64,000 nucleotides of DNA, taken from the NCBI GenBank assembly GCA_050084515.1, contig CM114273.1, positions 3,162,001 to 3,226,000 on the forward strand. The letters are read 5' to 3'. The translations under genes were made by a program, and so were the position numbers. Shown here one piece after another: positions 23,228-35,400 of this stretch. Each line of letters opens with the position of its first letter. Position 1 is the stretch's first letter. The notes under the pieces were generated by a model, which was not told the DNA's origin, searched no databases, and was given only the letters and a program-made list of their open reading frames with translations. This DNA comes from Blasia pusilla (Eukaryota; Marchantiophyta; Marchantiopsida; Blasiales).

Positions 23228-23914
23228 TAATCAGAATTCTACTTCCTCTCATATTTATTTTAAAAACCTTGAAATGATAGAAAGAGAGTAGATCCACTTA
23301 ACCATGTACATGAGGGTAATCATTTACAAACCTGAAAAGAGCAAAACTGAAATGAATTGCACGTAGAACTGGTCTACAACTTCTATTGAGAACTGGGTAC
23401 TTGAAAAGTATTGACTTGTGTATACTTTATTAGAATACACAAGTCTTGAAGAGAGGTGGTTGAAATCAAAATGCAGGAGTTTGTGCCAGATTGGTACTTG
23501 GAGCATTCTCCACACCAATGCACATTCCTTCTTAGTTGATCAAGGCACCAGCAGAGGTTCAAGTATGTAGGAGCTAATCTCAAAACCCACAGCCTTAGAG
23601 GGCAGGAGTAGAAGTGAATCAAAGAAGAAGGGAAGAGAGGGGGAGTTATATAGTTTCCTAGAAGAGACCAGCAGAAGGGAGCACTGCATGGTAGGGCAAG
23701 GTGGAAGTGCCAGCACAACAGTAGCAGGCCAGCACACCAAGAATAAGCCAGCACAACAGGGGAAGATAGCACAAAGGGGGAAGTTAGCACACCACGTGCA
23801 CAATTAAACATAACCAAAACTCACAAGAATAGTTAAAAAAATAACTAATAAATTAACTGAGACTTGTAATTATGATAAACTTCCAACCATAATTAAAAAA
23901 TTGGAAGAAAACAG
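23228..23914. mobile_element. About 690-bp insertion in Roco copy 1
   Basis: Aligning the two Roco copies by eye, copy 2 runs from a CAATCGCATGTGAGACG segment straight to AAAATCACGGGTGTGG. Copy 1 has about 690 bp of unrelated sequence in between. TGTGG flanks both sides (ending 23227 and starting 23915), compatible with a 5-bp target duplication. No TIR, TG/CA ends or coding region are clear. It may be a solo LTR or other non-autonomous insertion. Confidence 0.45.
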
Positions 23915-24047
23915 ATGTGGAGAAACACAAATAAAAAAATCACGGGTGTGGAGAAATACGTGAGAGAAGGGATGCAAAACACACCCCGTTACGCCTACCT
24001 CACAGAAATCCAAGATCAAAGCAAGTGGATGACACTCAAAGATGCAA

Positions 24048-24202
24048 TGAAAAAATCATGTAAATTGCACTTGTTGTGCGAAGCTCAATATGATGACCAG
24101 TGTAGACACGAAGTGTAGACACTGGTCAGAATGGTCTACACGAAGTGTAGACACTTCGTGTCTTCGTATCACTTTACATGAAAAAATCATGTAAATTGCA
24201 CT
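24048..24202. repeat. Local duplication with nested inverted repeats
   Basis: The 24-base segment at about 24048-24071 (ATGAAAAAATCATG, then TAAATTGCAC) recurs at about 24179-24202. The 107 bases between the two copies contain several direct and inverted copies of GTGTAGACAC and CGAAGTGTAGAC. Roco copy 2 lacks all of this, so it arose in copy 1, probably by template switching during repair. It breaks the C-terminal reading frame. Confidence 0.7.
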
Positions 24203-24468
24203 GTTGAATGGTCAGAATGAGTTGGTCACTTCCCAGTTGAGGAAGTGGGTGGAAAAGTATCTCCCTTGGTTGAAGAGGTCGATCACCCTGCTGTGTGTAA
24301 TCACTGCTGTAGGCGCGGCAGCCCTTCCAGGTCTGGGAGCTTTGGCACCGGCTGTTGTCGGAGGAGCTTTGCAAGTTGTGGACAAAGCAGTACATGAGGT
24401 CATAGGAGCTAGCAAGATTCTCACGGATATTCAAGATTCCTCTGTTCCTGGATCCTCCGCTCCTGGAA

Positions 24469-24636
24469 CCCGTCGGATTCAGAAATCTCACTGTCCTCGG
24501 AGTGGCACCTCGGTTCAACCCGAGCCCGTGACAGATCTCGCAAAGAGGGCCTCGAAGAGCTGCTGGAAAATCTTACATCAAGTCGATTTAGAGATGATTT
24601 CAAGTTGAGGAGAGTGAGATTTCTGAATCCGACGGG
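24469..24636. repeat. 30-bp inverted repeat in Roco copy 1
   Basis: The segment 24469-24498 is the reverse complement of 24607-24636, with one mismatch and a 108-base loop. The left arm starts CCCGTCGGATTCAG, and the right arm ends CTGAATCCGACGGG. The right arm lies where copy 2 has normal coding sequence, so the left arm is a reversed copy inserted locally. Confidence 0.85.
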
Positions 24637-24969
24637 TACAGGATCGGATGGCCGACAATGCGTTGTTTGGATATGCGATGAGTGCCACGAAAAATATGCC
24701 AGGGAGAATAAGGTTGAGGTGTTTTAGAGACTGTCCGACCCCTCCTTAAGAGATTCTTCTGTGTCTGCTCGTTCGGCGGATTCAAAGTGTACCACCTCGT
24801 GAGTTCCACAGAAGTTTACTGCCCTCTGTGAGCGGTGTAAATTATGTTTGGTAATCTAGAGTCAATGTATGAGAAGATTAATGCAGACCTCCTCAGGACG
24901 GTAAATATAAATCACGGGAGCTTCTGAGTTGAAGTGAACTTAATTAATTGATTCAACCCAACATGAATG

Positions 24970-26640
24970 CCATTGATAGACCTTTCTTGCCCGCCGAGGT
25001 GGAATGGCTAGATTCACTCACCAAATCATAAGCATCGAAGAGATTCGGGTTTCCATTGCATTGGAGCTCACAGAAATGTGACTTATTTCTACCCCCGCAA
25101 ATTCAGCTTCCGTGAGGGGATGCCCGCTGCTTCTGCTTTAGAACGGGGTATGCCCGCTGATTCTCGCCGCATTGTCGCAATGGCCCAACTCCTACAAATT
25201 CAAACTACTGTCGGTAACAACTTTTGTGCCGGAAGTAACTTCTTGGCTTTCAAAGCAAATCGCGTGTTCTGGTGGAATATAGAGCCGAAGAGGTCAATTC
25301 GTTCACAGATCGTATCGATATAATGGTTAAGCCACTGCTGGAAGAGCAATCTGACTGCACTAATGAGGAGAGGAGGAAAAGTAGGACTGAGTAGGTAAAT
25401 TTCGCGGATGTCATTGTTGATTAGATGGATGGAATTCGAAGGATCTCTTGCCCGAGAGTTCAATTTGAGAAAAGAAGAATTCGGCCTTGGAGTACTGCTG
25501 GCGGGTATCTTGGTATGGTGGCTAGAAATATTTGTCCTACAGTGGAAGATATCAATGAAGATGTGAAGTCTCCGAAACCTGGGGACGAGTTAACGCATTG
25601 GGTGGTCGCTGGGCAAAGAGTGTGCAAAATGGATTTGTTGAGTACTGAAGACTTGGCATTTGTATCCGAACAGTTGTTGAAAACAACTGAAACAGCCCTT
25701 AGAGAATTAGAGAATGTGACCGTATGCATGAAATTGCGGTCGCACTCGAAATTCTTCCCCAAGTGCCCTCGGCAGCACTTCTCAAGGATTGCCGAACGGG
25801 GTCAATGCCCAGGATGTTCAGGCTGTGTCTAGAGACCGGCTCTAGATGATAGAGTGGAGGGTTCAGAAGAAGAGATGCGCAGAGTGAAGGGACAACTGAA
25901 GACCTGAGGAGTGACGTCTAGAAACCGAAAATCGCCAATCGCATGTGAGACGCTGGGAGCTGATAACAAAATCACGGGTGTGGAGAAATTCTTGCCAGAG
26001 GAGATGGAAAACACTGCCCCGCGTTACGCCTACTTCACAGACAACAGGGATCCAAGGAAGTGGATACTGCTTAAGGATGCAATAAAAAAATCATCCACAT
26101 TGCCCTGCGAAGCTAGATATGCCGATCAGCATCTCTATAGAGTAAGAGGCCAAAAAGGGCACCTTGTCTCCGAGTTGAGGGGATGGGTGAAGATGTCCAT
26201 CACCCTGCTCTCTGCATTCAGTATGGTAAGAAGCGCAGCAGCCATTCCTGGTTTGGGAGCTGCTTTGGCACCTGCTATCGCCCAAGCAGCTTGTGGACAA
26301 AGCAGTATACGATGTGAAAGAAGCTAGCAGGATTATCACGGCTATTGAAGACTCCTCTGTTTCTGGATCCTCCGCTACAACTACGAGCCCTGGCACCAGT
26401 GGTCCACTGGTTCAACAAGCTCGTGTGAAGGAACTCGCAAAGAGAGCCTTGGAAGATCTGCCGAGTAGTCTGACATCACCTCAATTTCGTGTGGATTTCA
26501 AGCTGAGAAGAGTGAGATCTCAGGCTCCTATGGGTACAGGATCATATGGCCGGCAATGCGTTGTTTGGATATGCGATGAATGATACCCTCATAAGATTAT
26601 TCTCTGTGTACTCGTTCGGAGGACTCAAGTGTACCATGTG
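24970..26640 (+). pseudogene. Roco pseudogene, copy 2 (COR C-terminus onward)
   Basis: This segment parallels copy 1 from the end of COR to the C-terminus. Matching stretches include VGNNFCAGSNFLAFKA (25210-25260, beside VGNEFCAGKNFVEFKA in copy 1). Others are FEKRRIRPWSTA (25465-25500) and GDELTHWVVAGQRVCKMDLL (25585-25645). The C-terminal part has PRYAYF, a Gly/Ala-rich stretch at 26220-26290 and GRQCVVWICDE (26549-26581), followed by a stop. LRR and ROC parts are missing. The stop TAG near 25392 sits where copy 1 has CAG, direct evidence for CAG-to-TAG decay. An upstream ATG at 24964 may be a relic start. Confidence 0.75.
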
Positions 26641-26649
26641 GTGATTTTC

Positions 26650-29420
26650 ACAATACAGTTCTGGATTTTACTCCCTTCTGTGACCGTTTAAATAATGTTT
26701 TGTCAAAATTCCTGAAGTTCCAATTTTCAGTTGCCTCGAGTTAGATGTATCTCATGAGCTCGCGTGCAGCTAAACTGACAGCACCAGAGTTTCACTACTT
26801 GACTTCCAGCTTAGTCGATCTCTGCACTGTGGGGGACAGTGTCTCATGGTTGTTTCGCTCCCAACAACGGGTTTAGTGCTTCATAATGACATGATTTCAA
26901 CTTAGAACTAATTTTTCGATGATGACTGGCCATTGTCTTTTGTATTAATGACTAAACTCACGGAAACTGCATATTACACTTTCTTTGTGGCCTCAGACGG
27001 CCGCCCCTTGGTCCTCTATAGACGTTAAATCAAGCTCTCTTTCAGTGGAATTCGAATGCGAAACTCTTCATGTGGATTTGGGCTGGAAGATAAACCCTAA
27101 ACCCCACACTTCCGTATCTTGCTTTGTGTTGCAGCAGATGAAGCAATCTTAGGATATCGTTTAAATTTTCACTGAAATCCTCATCAGAAACTACAGCATA
27201 AGAGAGCTGCAGGTTAGCAAACATTACATCTGTATAAGAAAAGCAGAAGGAATCACACGACTGTAGACAATTAAAACCTCTGGTTTATTTCATTGATATT
27301 GCAATTCAGTAGATGAATTGCTAACTCAATACAAGGATTCGGAGAAAGCTAACAACCTCACTTCTGCAAGGAAGAGGTTTCCCTGGATGATTTCGCTCTA
27401 GTTGAACAGTTGGGTGTAGAAATCTTACAAGTCAATTTTGTTGCTTTCATGTCACAAATTCTATAATAGGCTTTTTTTAATGTCTTCGACACAAAAAAAA
27501 TGCTTATTGAGGTTCCATTTTATCCCAATTCTGGGACTTACAGCTGGGATGAAAATTTTTCCTTTCCTGGAAGGGTAAGCAGACTGTGTAGGCATTGCAT
27601 TTGAGAGCAACGTGACGATGAATCAACTTAATTCTACCTTTCCAAATTCGGTTTCCCTGAAGAAACTGGATGGGAATTACAGGAATTATGACAGGGCACC
27701 CCACTGATTGTGAGTGCTTTCATGTCAAGCAGAAACTGAGTTCAAGTAGGGAAGTCTTGGCTCCTATTGTGGAACATCTGAAACACTGAGCTATTCAGGG
27801 CAACTCTTTCTCCTCTCATGGTCACATTCCTTGTGTTAGGCCTAGCGAAGTACAGCAGATATTTTAGTTTCAAGTCCCATGGCCCTATTTGTTCCCTGGA
27901 CTACATATCTATTACTTCATTTGTCCTAAATATTTCAAACTGTGTGATCGCAGGATATGCTTAGCTGAGACTGCGTAGGCTGTCGGAGGATCATTATGGG
28001 ATGGCGTATACACTCCACAAATCGGGAAAGGAGATCTTTACTCTTCATCAAAGATTGAGAACATATTGGTTATTGACGAATCCGACTGAAGATCAACGAA
28101 GGATCGTTACACTTTATTCTACATAGATGCGGAGGATATACTGAGACCATGCAGGTACTGAATCTTTTCAAGGGGCTTCAAAAGTTTCTTTTCTCTGAAA
28201 ATATCATCTTCAAAGCGTTCTGAGAAGATATTTTGATGCCCTACTATACAGTCAGTATTATTAACAGTATAGTTGTAGTCAGATTTTTTTGGTTTATTGT
28301 AACTGATGTTTAATTTCCTACTTTTAATGAGGATTGGCAAAGGAGGATCTTTCGCCTATATAGCGTTGGAGTCCCATAAGAAACAGTCCATATTGAAGGA
28401 AACGATGGGACTTGCTTTGTGGATTCCGAACTTGACAGAATCAGACACTGTTCTTCTTTACTGGTAACGTGATCTCTAAACTTCCATCTGAGGTAAGTAG
28501 CTCCGTGGAAATAAGAGGTCGCTGTTAAGGCATAGAAACTTCTTGAACTTCTCAAATTGGGGACGGTGGTCCTAGGTGGAGGATAAAGGAGGTTTATCCT
28601 TCCTCAAATTGAAATAATAAACACAATTTGTTGCAGAAGATGACACAACTACATGTGCATACACCAGAAAATAAAAATAAAAATAAGGCGCTTTTACTAG
28701 TAGAAGGCGCTCTCTAATAATAAAATAGAAATAAATTTTAAATGTCATCATGTCATCATAAAGTCCTTTTTAAATTCTCAGTACATGGAAATTGGGCTAC
28801 AGGAAAATATGTTGGAAGCTGTAAGGAACCATTTGCTTCTTTGTCCCATTCGGACACATTCGGGTAAATGTTTTCAGAAACATCTTTCTGAGTGACTTAC
28901 TATTAAATGACCTCTCCTAACAATACTCGATCATCCAAAATTTTCACATGTTCAATATGACCAAAGACCAAGAAAACTCTAAACCAGCCCAGACCCACCA
29001 TTAATAAACAAATACCTGTCTGCACCCTGTTGTGGCTTTTACTCTCCTGCTCTGGTTTCTTTCTGAATAATAACAGTTTGGATAAACAGGCAAGTTGTCC
29101 AGTCCAGTAGAAGTGCTCACTACTGTTGAGGTCAAGTTGGAAGGGGTACATACTTCGAACTCCACCAGTAATGAATTTCCAGATTCATATCAAGCACAAG
29201 GCCGAAAGAGGTTGAAACAAAACTTTACATTTACCTGCGTCCTCCGCTTCCGCTGAATCTTTAGAGGAGAGAATTGAGCATACTAAATACCGCTTCTTTC
29301 TTTTAAAGACTACGGAAATAAAGGAACTGAAAAGAGTCTGTCCGATCAATTACTCCCAGGCCCATCCCGTAAGAGTCACCATGCTAGTAGAGAGTCGGAG
29401 CAAAATGGAATTGCTCTCTC
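26650..29420. other. Intergenic stretch downstream of the Roco pair
   Basis: No coding region is recognised. The sequence at 28011-28150 resembles 17541-17640 with indels (shared TTGGTTATT, ATCCGAC and GCGGAGGATATA-like blocks). It may hold the 3' flank of the TELO2 gene, whose stop lies at 29422. Confidence 0.5.
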
Positions 29421-29421
29421 T

Positions 29422-32400
29422 TTAGAAGGGCATGATAATATGAATATTGGAACTGGACTGCAGTTTGGCTTCTAAACTAAGATCAGAAACTTTAAGGGTC
29501 TCCATTGACCGCATTGCTTGCAGAGCCATTTCTGAATGAAGCTGGATGCAAGCCATTGCCATCTGCAAAATCCACGGGTGCTGTGAGAAGTTAATAAATG
29601 ACCGTTTAAGAGCAAGGCAGGTCTTGAACTTGCCTCCAAAATACAATAATTGTGAGGATTTCTTGGCGTTCAACTAACATTTTCAACCAGGAACTAATTA
29701 CATGCTCAAAGCACCTTCTTATCACTTGCTACCATAGCAAGTCCTGTGACCATGAATATAAGACTTTTCTCACTGTCACAAGAAACGAATACAAGATTAA
29801 ACTTGTAAGACGTGTAAGGACCGGAATTGGTAAAACACAAAATGAAAAATATCTGGTGAAAAGTATTTTGCTTACCATTGAGCACTCTGTATCAGCATCA
29901 TTATTAGCGATTTCCAGGGCCCATGCTCGCACCCACTCTAGGTTGGCAGCAATGTCGGAAGCTCCACCGTTCAGGCATGCTACAACATCAGAGGGATGCA
30001 GAGAAACCAGCACACGAGATGCTGCAAATACTGCTGCTCTTCTTACAAAGACCTCTGGGTGACTACTTATCTCTCTGCAGACAACGTTCAAATTCTATTT
30101 CATTCCTTGGTAATAAAAGTGCAGGATTGGGATGCGAAGTTCTATTCTACTACTCTCAATCACGAGATCAGTTTCCTGTAGTGATGACGAAGTTAAGCAC
30201 TATGAGCCCCCCGAGATGCAAGGAAGTACGAACTCTGCTCTGATAACTGCTGATAGAGTTGGACAGCCATCTCTTCTAAAATATAGTTGACATACAAGCG
30301 ACACTAAGAGTTTGTCATCGAACTCAGATAACTTCCACAAAAGACTCATTGTTAGTATAGCACCTGCCTTTCAAAGAGAACTTCAAACCCTCAAATTGGA
30401 ACGCTTAAAACAAGCTCAATGTTTCAGATGCAGGTGCACGAGGCGCTCAATCCAGGCAGAATAGAGTGTGACAGCTCAAAATTCACTTGCTTAAAGCATT
30501 AGAGTGGATGACAGGAAAACACTTTACTTGCTACATTCCAGAAAGAAAGATTATCAAACATTCCGATTGTCAGCCACTGCATTTCTCAAAGCATTCCTAA
30601 ACTGTTCACATCTCAACAACATCATTACCTGGATCGCAACATTTCCAATAAGCCAGCACCTAAGACGGCAGCCTCTCGTTGCATTGCAATGCACTCCATA
30701 CACACGCCGAGCATTGAGAGAATCCCACCCAAAACAAGAAAGTCCCTACCAAGAAGGTCAACTCCATGCCTTTTGATATCATATTCCCTCATAACTGGTA
30801 GCATGAAAACAGCTGCCAGAGGAGCAAATTTATTCTTTTGAGCCTGTTGGGGAGTTTGAAATCTGCCTCCTTCCCGCAGTTCCATTGCCCTTTCACCCCA
30901 TCTCCGTGATTTTCCGAGGGTTCTCTGACCATCTCTTAAAGGCAGCTCCCTTTCATAGCTAATAGCCCAACCAACTAATCTGTCTTGTAGAATTGGGGAA
31001 GACACCTCTACCCATGGACCTGCACCTCTGGAACTATGGTCGTAACCTGGTCCAATCCAAGAACTGCCCTGCTTCATTCCTGATACATCCTTTCCTGGCT
31101 TTGTTCGCCCATTTTTGCTGATTTTCTTGTCCGAGTCTTTTGCACACGCGAGAGCCCTTGCCCCAGCTGTACAATTCCAAAAGCATGAAAATCCACAGTT
31201 TTCCATTTCAATTTCACACTTTCAGAAATTACAGACTCTATTTGATACTTCCAACAGCGACTTCTATTCTCCTGGCTAGTATGGTCTCCAACCTATTCCC
31301 CTCCTAAACCACCCAAGTTAAAGAATCAACTTTAAAGATGAACACATCAAGCTGTATTGTGAGGATAGTGACCTGACATAACGTCGAGAATCAGAATGCG
31401 TTGGCTCACATCAACGTGTGGTGAGAAAAGCTCCTTTGTCAGTACGACAACACTGTTTACAGGAGAGCAGGAAAGCAAAGCCACCAGCGCATTATACCGC
31501 CTTTGCTCTGCCAGATCCTCTTCACCTTCGACTGCACTACATTTGACATGCACCAAGGCATGTGCAAGATCTCCAGATAGGTGGTCCAACTCCTCAGGCA
31601 TTGCTAGAATAAGCTTTTCAGCAACTTGGAGCGCTCTGTCCACCTGCTCAGAAACCCAAGTGAGATTAAATTCATTACTTGGCAAGTAAAACCTGTTGGC
31701 TGTCCACTCTCCATCAGAGCAGATGGAAAACATTTCTACTGGTAAATTGCTCAATGCAATCCACTTTAAATGTGATGAATCAATAGCAGCTCTTTCAAAC
31801 TAAATCACTTGGCCTCCTCTGAGCCCTGAAACTTGTGAGCTTGAGAGAACCTGGCTCCTTGCTTGCCAACAGCATATCTCAACTGTGACAGTTTCCTTTC
31901 TGTCTCTTGAATCGATTCCTTAAATACATCAGATGAACTTCAACGAGGGAAAGAAGAATGTTCTTCAGATCTTACTGCATCATGGTCATCTCCTTTCCTC
32001 AGATCTTTCGCACAATCAGCCAGTTGTGATGGAAATGTGCCTCTGGATAAATCAGCTTCATCATCTGACATGTCATATGGCCGCAATTCTATGTCACTTT
32101 CATCGTCAGTTTCTGAGCTCTCTTCAATATCTTCAGACAGGTATTCATCTCCGAACCGCACAATGGCATCCGGGTCATCCTCTTCGAGAGCGAGCTTCTC
32201 CTTCCTCTGTCTGCGTTTCTCTTTCTTTTCTGCATCTATATTGCCTCTTTGAATGGAAGCCTCAAGCCTATGCCCATTTTCTACCTCATTCTTTTCTACT
32301 AGGTGTGTAATCAGCTTCTCTTCAGTGGAGACTTGAGGGCCCCCAAGGGCCATTTTCATGAGTCCTTCCCAATTCCTGAGTTCCTCCACGTTATCTTCCT

Positions 32401-35400
32401 CATCAAGAAGCAGAGGCTTGTTAGCATCCATAGCAATAGAGAATGCAAGAGCAGTTCGTTTTGCCATCTCCCTTACTACAGAAATAGGGCTATCCAGTCT
32501 ATCTGCAGCCATGACAACCAATTCAAGGGAACAATTAGGTCTACCAGAAAGAAAATATCATAGTTCCATGTAGATATAAAAGTATATTCCTTCCGAGCTC
32601 CACACAATAGCCCTTGAGGGTAATTTTGAAAAGAAGGCACAGCCATCATGATCCTCTGAACCAGATGTACCCAATGAGGCAAGCATAATAATGGTCAAGC
32701 TGAGAATTTTCGAAATTAATCTAAAAGCACTCACGGCTGATCCCCTTCAGTAAAGATTCAACAAGCCCGGTGATGCCCTCAAGACAATCCTTGTCCATTG
32801 ATTCTAGGCAGAGCCCGACTGCTGCCGTTAAATCTGCCATCTTTAAGCTAAGGAACATTGGCAGAAGCCTTATTCAGCTACAAAAACTATTAGAACAAGT
32901 GATGCATATTGTCCACATGGCTTGACTGATAATTGCATGTACTTCAAAACACGGAACACTTAATATGGGCCTAAATGTTAGTTATCCTCATTGTTGTTGC
33001 TAAAAGAGTGCATGGAGATGAGTGGAAATGTAAATAAGGATACAGGCCTGCTGATGTAATGATGAAGATTGAATCAACTCTTTTCTAGCCCACGCCTCGG
33101 CTAGGCGACCTACAGCCCATTTTTCAGTATTGCTCTGAGCATTTCCAGACTCAACTGAGACCTCCGAAGGTGGGCAGCGTAAGATTGAAAAGTTAAGAAC
33201 CCACTTCAAGCATCTTATTGGTAGAATCTTCCATAGTAAAAACTTCTCAGTAAAAAGTGTCCTGCAAGATCAAGCCCGAAACAGCCTTTCAGTGTTTGTA
33301 TGACCATTTTTGTTTATGAAAGCAGCCAAAAAAGCATTTTGATTCAAGCAAAGTTGATGTAAGATATACATCCATTCGAGTTTTCTTCTCCAGTGGAACA
33401 CACCTTGTGGTCACCTGGAGTTCAAGAAGATTTCCAAAAAGTGTATGAAGAACGCAATAGGCTTCCCAATCCGTCACATTTCTTCTAAGTTCCATTTCTT
33501 TGAGCAGCGCCTCTGAGAGTTTTTCCACTGCATGTGAATCTTTAAGGGAGGCTGACACGGAGGGCCAGACACTATCTTGTAGCCTTTCAATGACTTGGCG
33601 CAAAGTAGAGTCCATCTGCTGCGAATCAACACTATCTCCAGTACCTCTCGTAGAACTGAGAACATGTTGAAGAAGAAGAGGAACCATCTGAGAAGCAATA
33701 GCACCTAGCCAGTTTTCTGAAAGTTAGAAGTATAGAATGTAAAAGTAAGTAATATCTTTAATATCAATGTTAAACCTTTTAGTTACACTGCATATGTTTG
33801 CAGCAAATTGATGGGCACATCTATGAAATGAAAAGCTATGGTTGTCAGTCATCTCCATTTTAGACTTACTAAAATTACCAAAAGAACACTAGGAACACTT
33901 CGACCAGTGCATCAAGGTTGATATGAGACTGGTAGGTATTTACCACCATGACCCCGTCTGCAGAACTTTGCAAGGACTTCTCCAATAAACTGGAAGGTCT
34001 GATCACCAGGAGACATACGGAAAGCAGAGTCTCTTGTAGAAATTGACTGCCAATGCTCCTCTGCTGCAGCAAGCAACTGTAGTGTAACAGACTGGAAGTA
34101 GAGACTGTAGTAAAATTAAGGACCTCAAATCTCATCACAGCATGGATGCAGGTTTACTTATTCCAATGAAGACAACAATACAGACGCAGGCAATTGTATA
34201 AGGAAAGATAACTGACAGGCTTCTGTCACTTTGCATCGAACTCAAAATTTTGTAGCATGATCTTGCAACTTTATGGACATGAAAAAGCTTGCAGTGGCTT
34301 TAGCCCCTACTGAAAGAATTTTCAATATTGATTTCATTCAAAGCAACCAATCCAGAGTATATCAGGCACAGATTTCAGGAAAACATATATTCAAATTCAA
34401 AACAAGAACTCTACGAATTAAGGTTTCCAACTCACCTACTTGGACTAGTTTCTGGAAAGGCTTAGGTTTATAAAGGATACGATGAATGCAAAGTCGAGGG
34501 AGCCTGCAAGCTTGCCTTGTCAGGAACTGCTGACAGCAGCTGAGCAAGTTGTGAAACATTGCTTCTATTCCTGGTTGAAGGACTCTTGGAATTGGACAGT
34601 GCTCCGATGAAAAATCCCACTGGAGAGCAAAAGGAAAGGGTCAATTCTTTAACACCTTGCTTTTGAATCAGCCTCAGTGCCAACAACCTGCAATGCAGAT
34701 GGCACCAAATCAATTTTGTTATCCCCTGACCCAATATCATGTTAGGCAAGGATATAATTTCTGAGTGATAGCAAAAGAGCTTGCAGCCTTAGGCTCATCG
34801 ATTTTAAAAGTAGAGCATCTAGCATAAAAATGGGCTAGCAGCCTTTTGAAATAACAGAAAATCCCATGGTATCATAACTTGTATACCCAGACGCCTGTAG
34901 TACAACCTGATACTTACAAATGACAAATAACAGATTCCCTTCCCACACTCCCACACAAATGATGGTCAAGCCAGTCTCTACTGATTCTTGTTTATGGACA
35001 CTCAGAAAGCACAACAAGTGTGCAGGATGATATCATGTGTAGGTCACATCCAGTCACAAGTCCAGAGTAGACTCAACTTCCTACTTTCCAAAGACAGGGG
35101 GTGTACCTTTCGGCTTGTGCAGAGACAGCATTGAGGCTGTCAATCGTAACATTCGTTTCGTCATCGGACGTAGGTCCATGACTTAGTGCAGGTACCAAGA
35201 CCAGTAGTGCCTCACTTACAGGTGCACAGATGAAAAACTCATCGAACAAGAGACTCTGCTCAGACAAGGAAAAGCAAGGTAGCCAGTCCAGAGCAACCTC
35301 TACAACACAGTCCAAACACAGATGTCAGCAATTGTAGGTATACAGCCATGACTAAAAGACACTTTTTACTCTTCCCACCACGGAAACTCTTTTTAATACT

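Larger units (their letters stand above)
20605..24730 (+). pseudogene. Roco protein (LRR-ROC-COR) pseudogene, copy 1
   Basis: An LRR-linked Ras-of-complex GTPase with its COR dimerisation domain, expected to act as a cytosolic signalling protein. A start ATG at 20605 opens MAEENELLQRV and shifts frame near 20700. LRR-like repeats span about 20702-21260. The ROC domain (about 21265-21815) shows GSQVGKTTL (P-loop, first Gly uncertain) and WDLAGHDEYH (switch II/G3), then a frameshift near 21465. COR-like sequence spans 22124-23011. A C-terminal region has a Gly/Ala-rich hydrophobic stretch (24310-24400) and ends with VVWICDECHEKY (about 24670). Breaks: TAG at 20933 and 21813, several frameshifts, and an insertion at about 23228-23914. 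Copy 2 follows directly downstream. Introns could explain some breaks, but not the in-frame TAGs. Confidence 0.75.

Noticed and set aside
29652-30062. 136-codon plus-strand open frame
   Set aside because: Antisense of TELO2 exon 13 and its intron.
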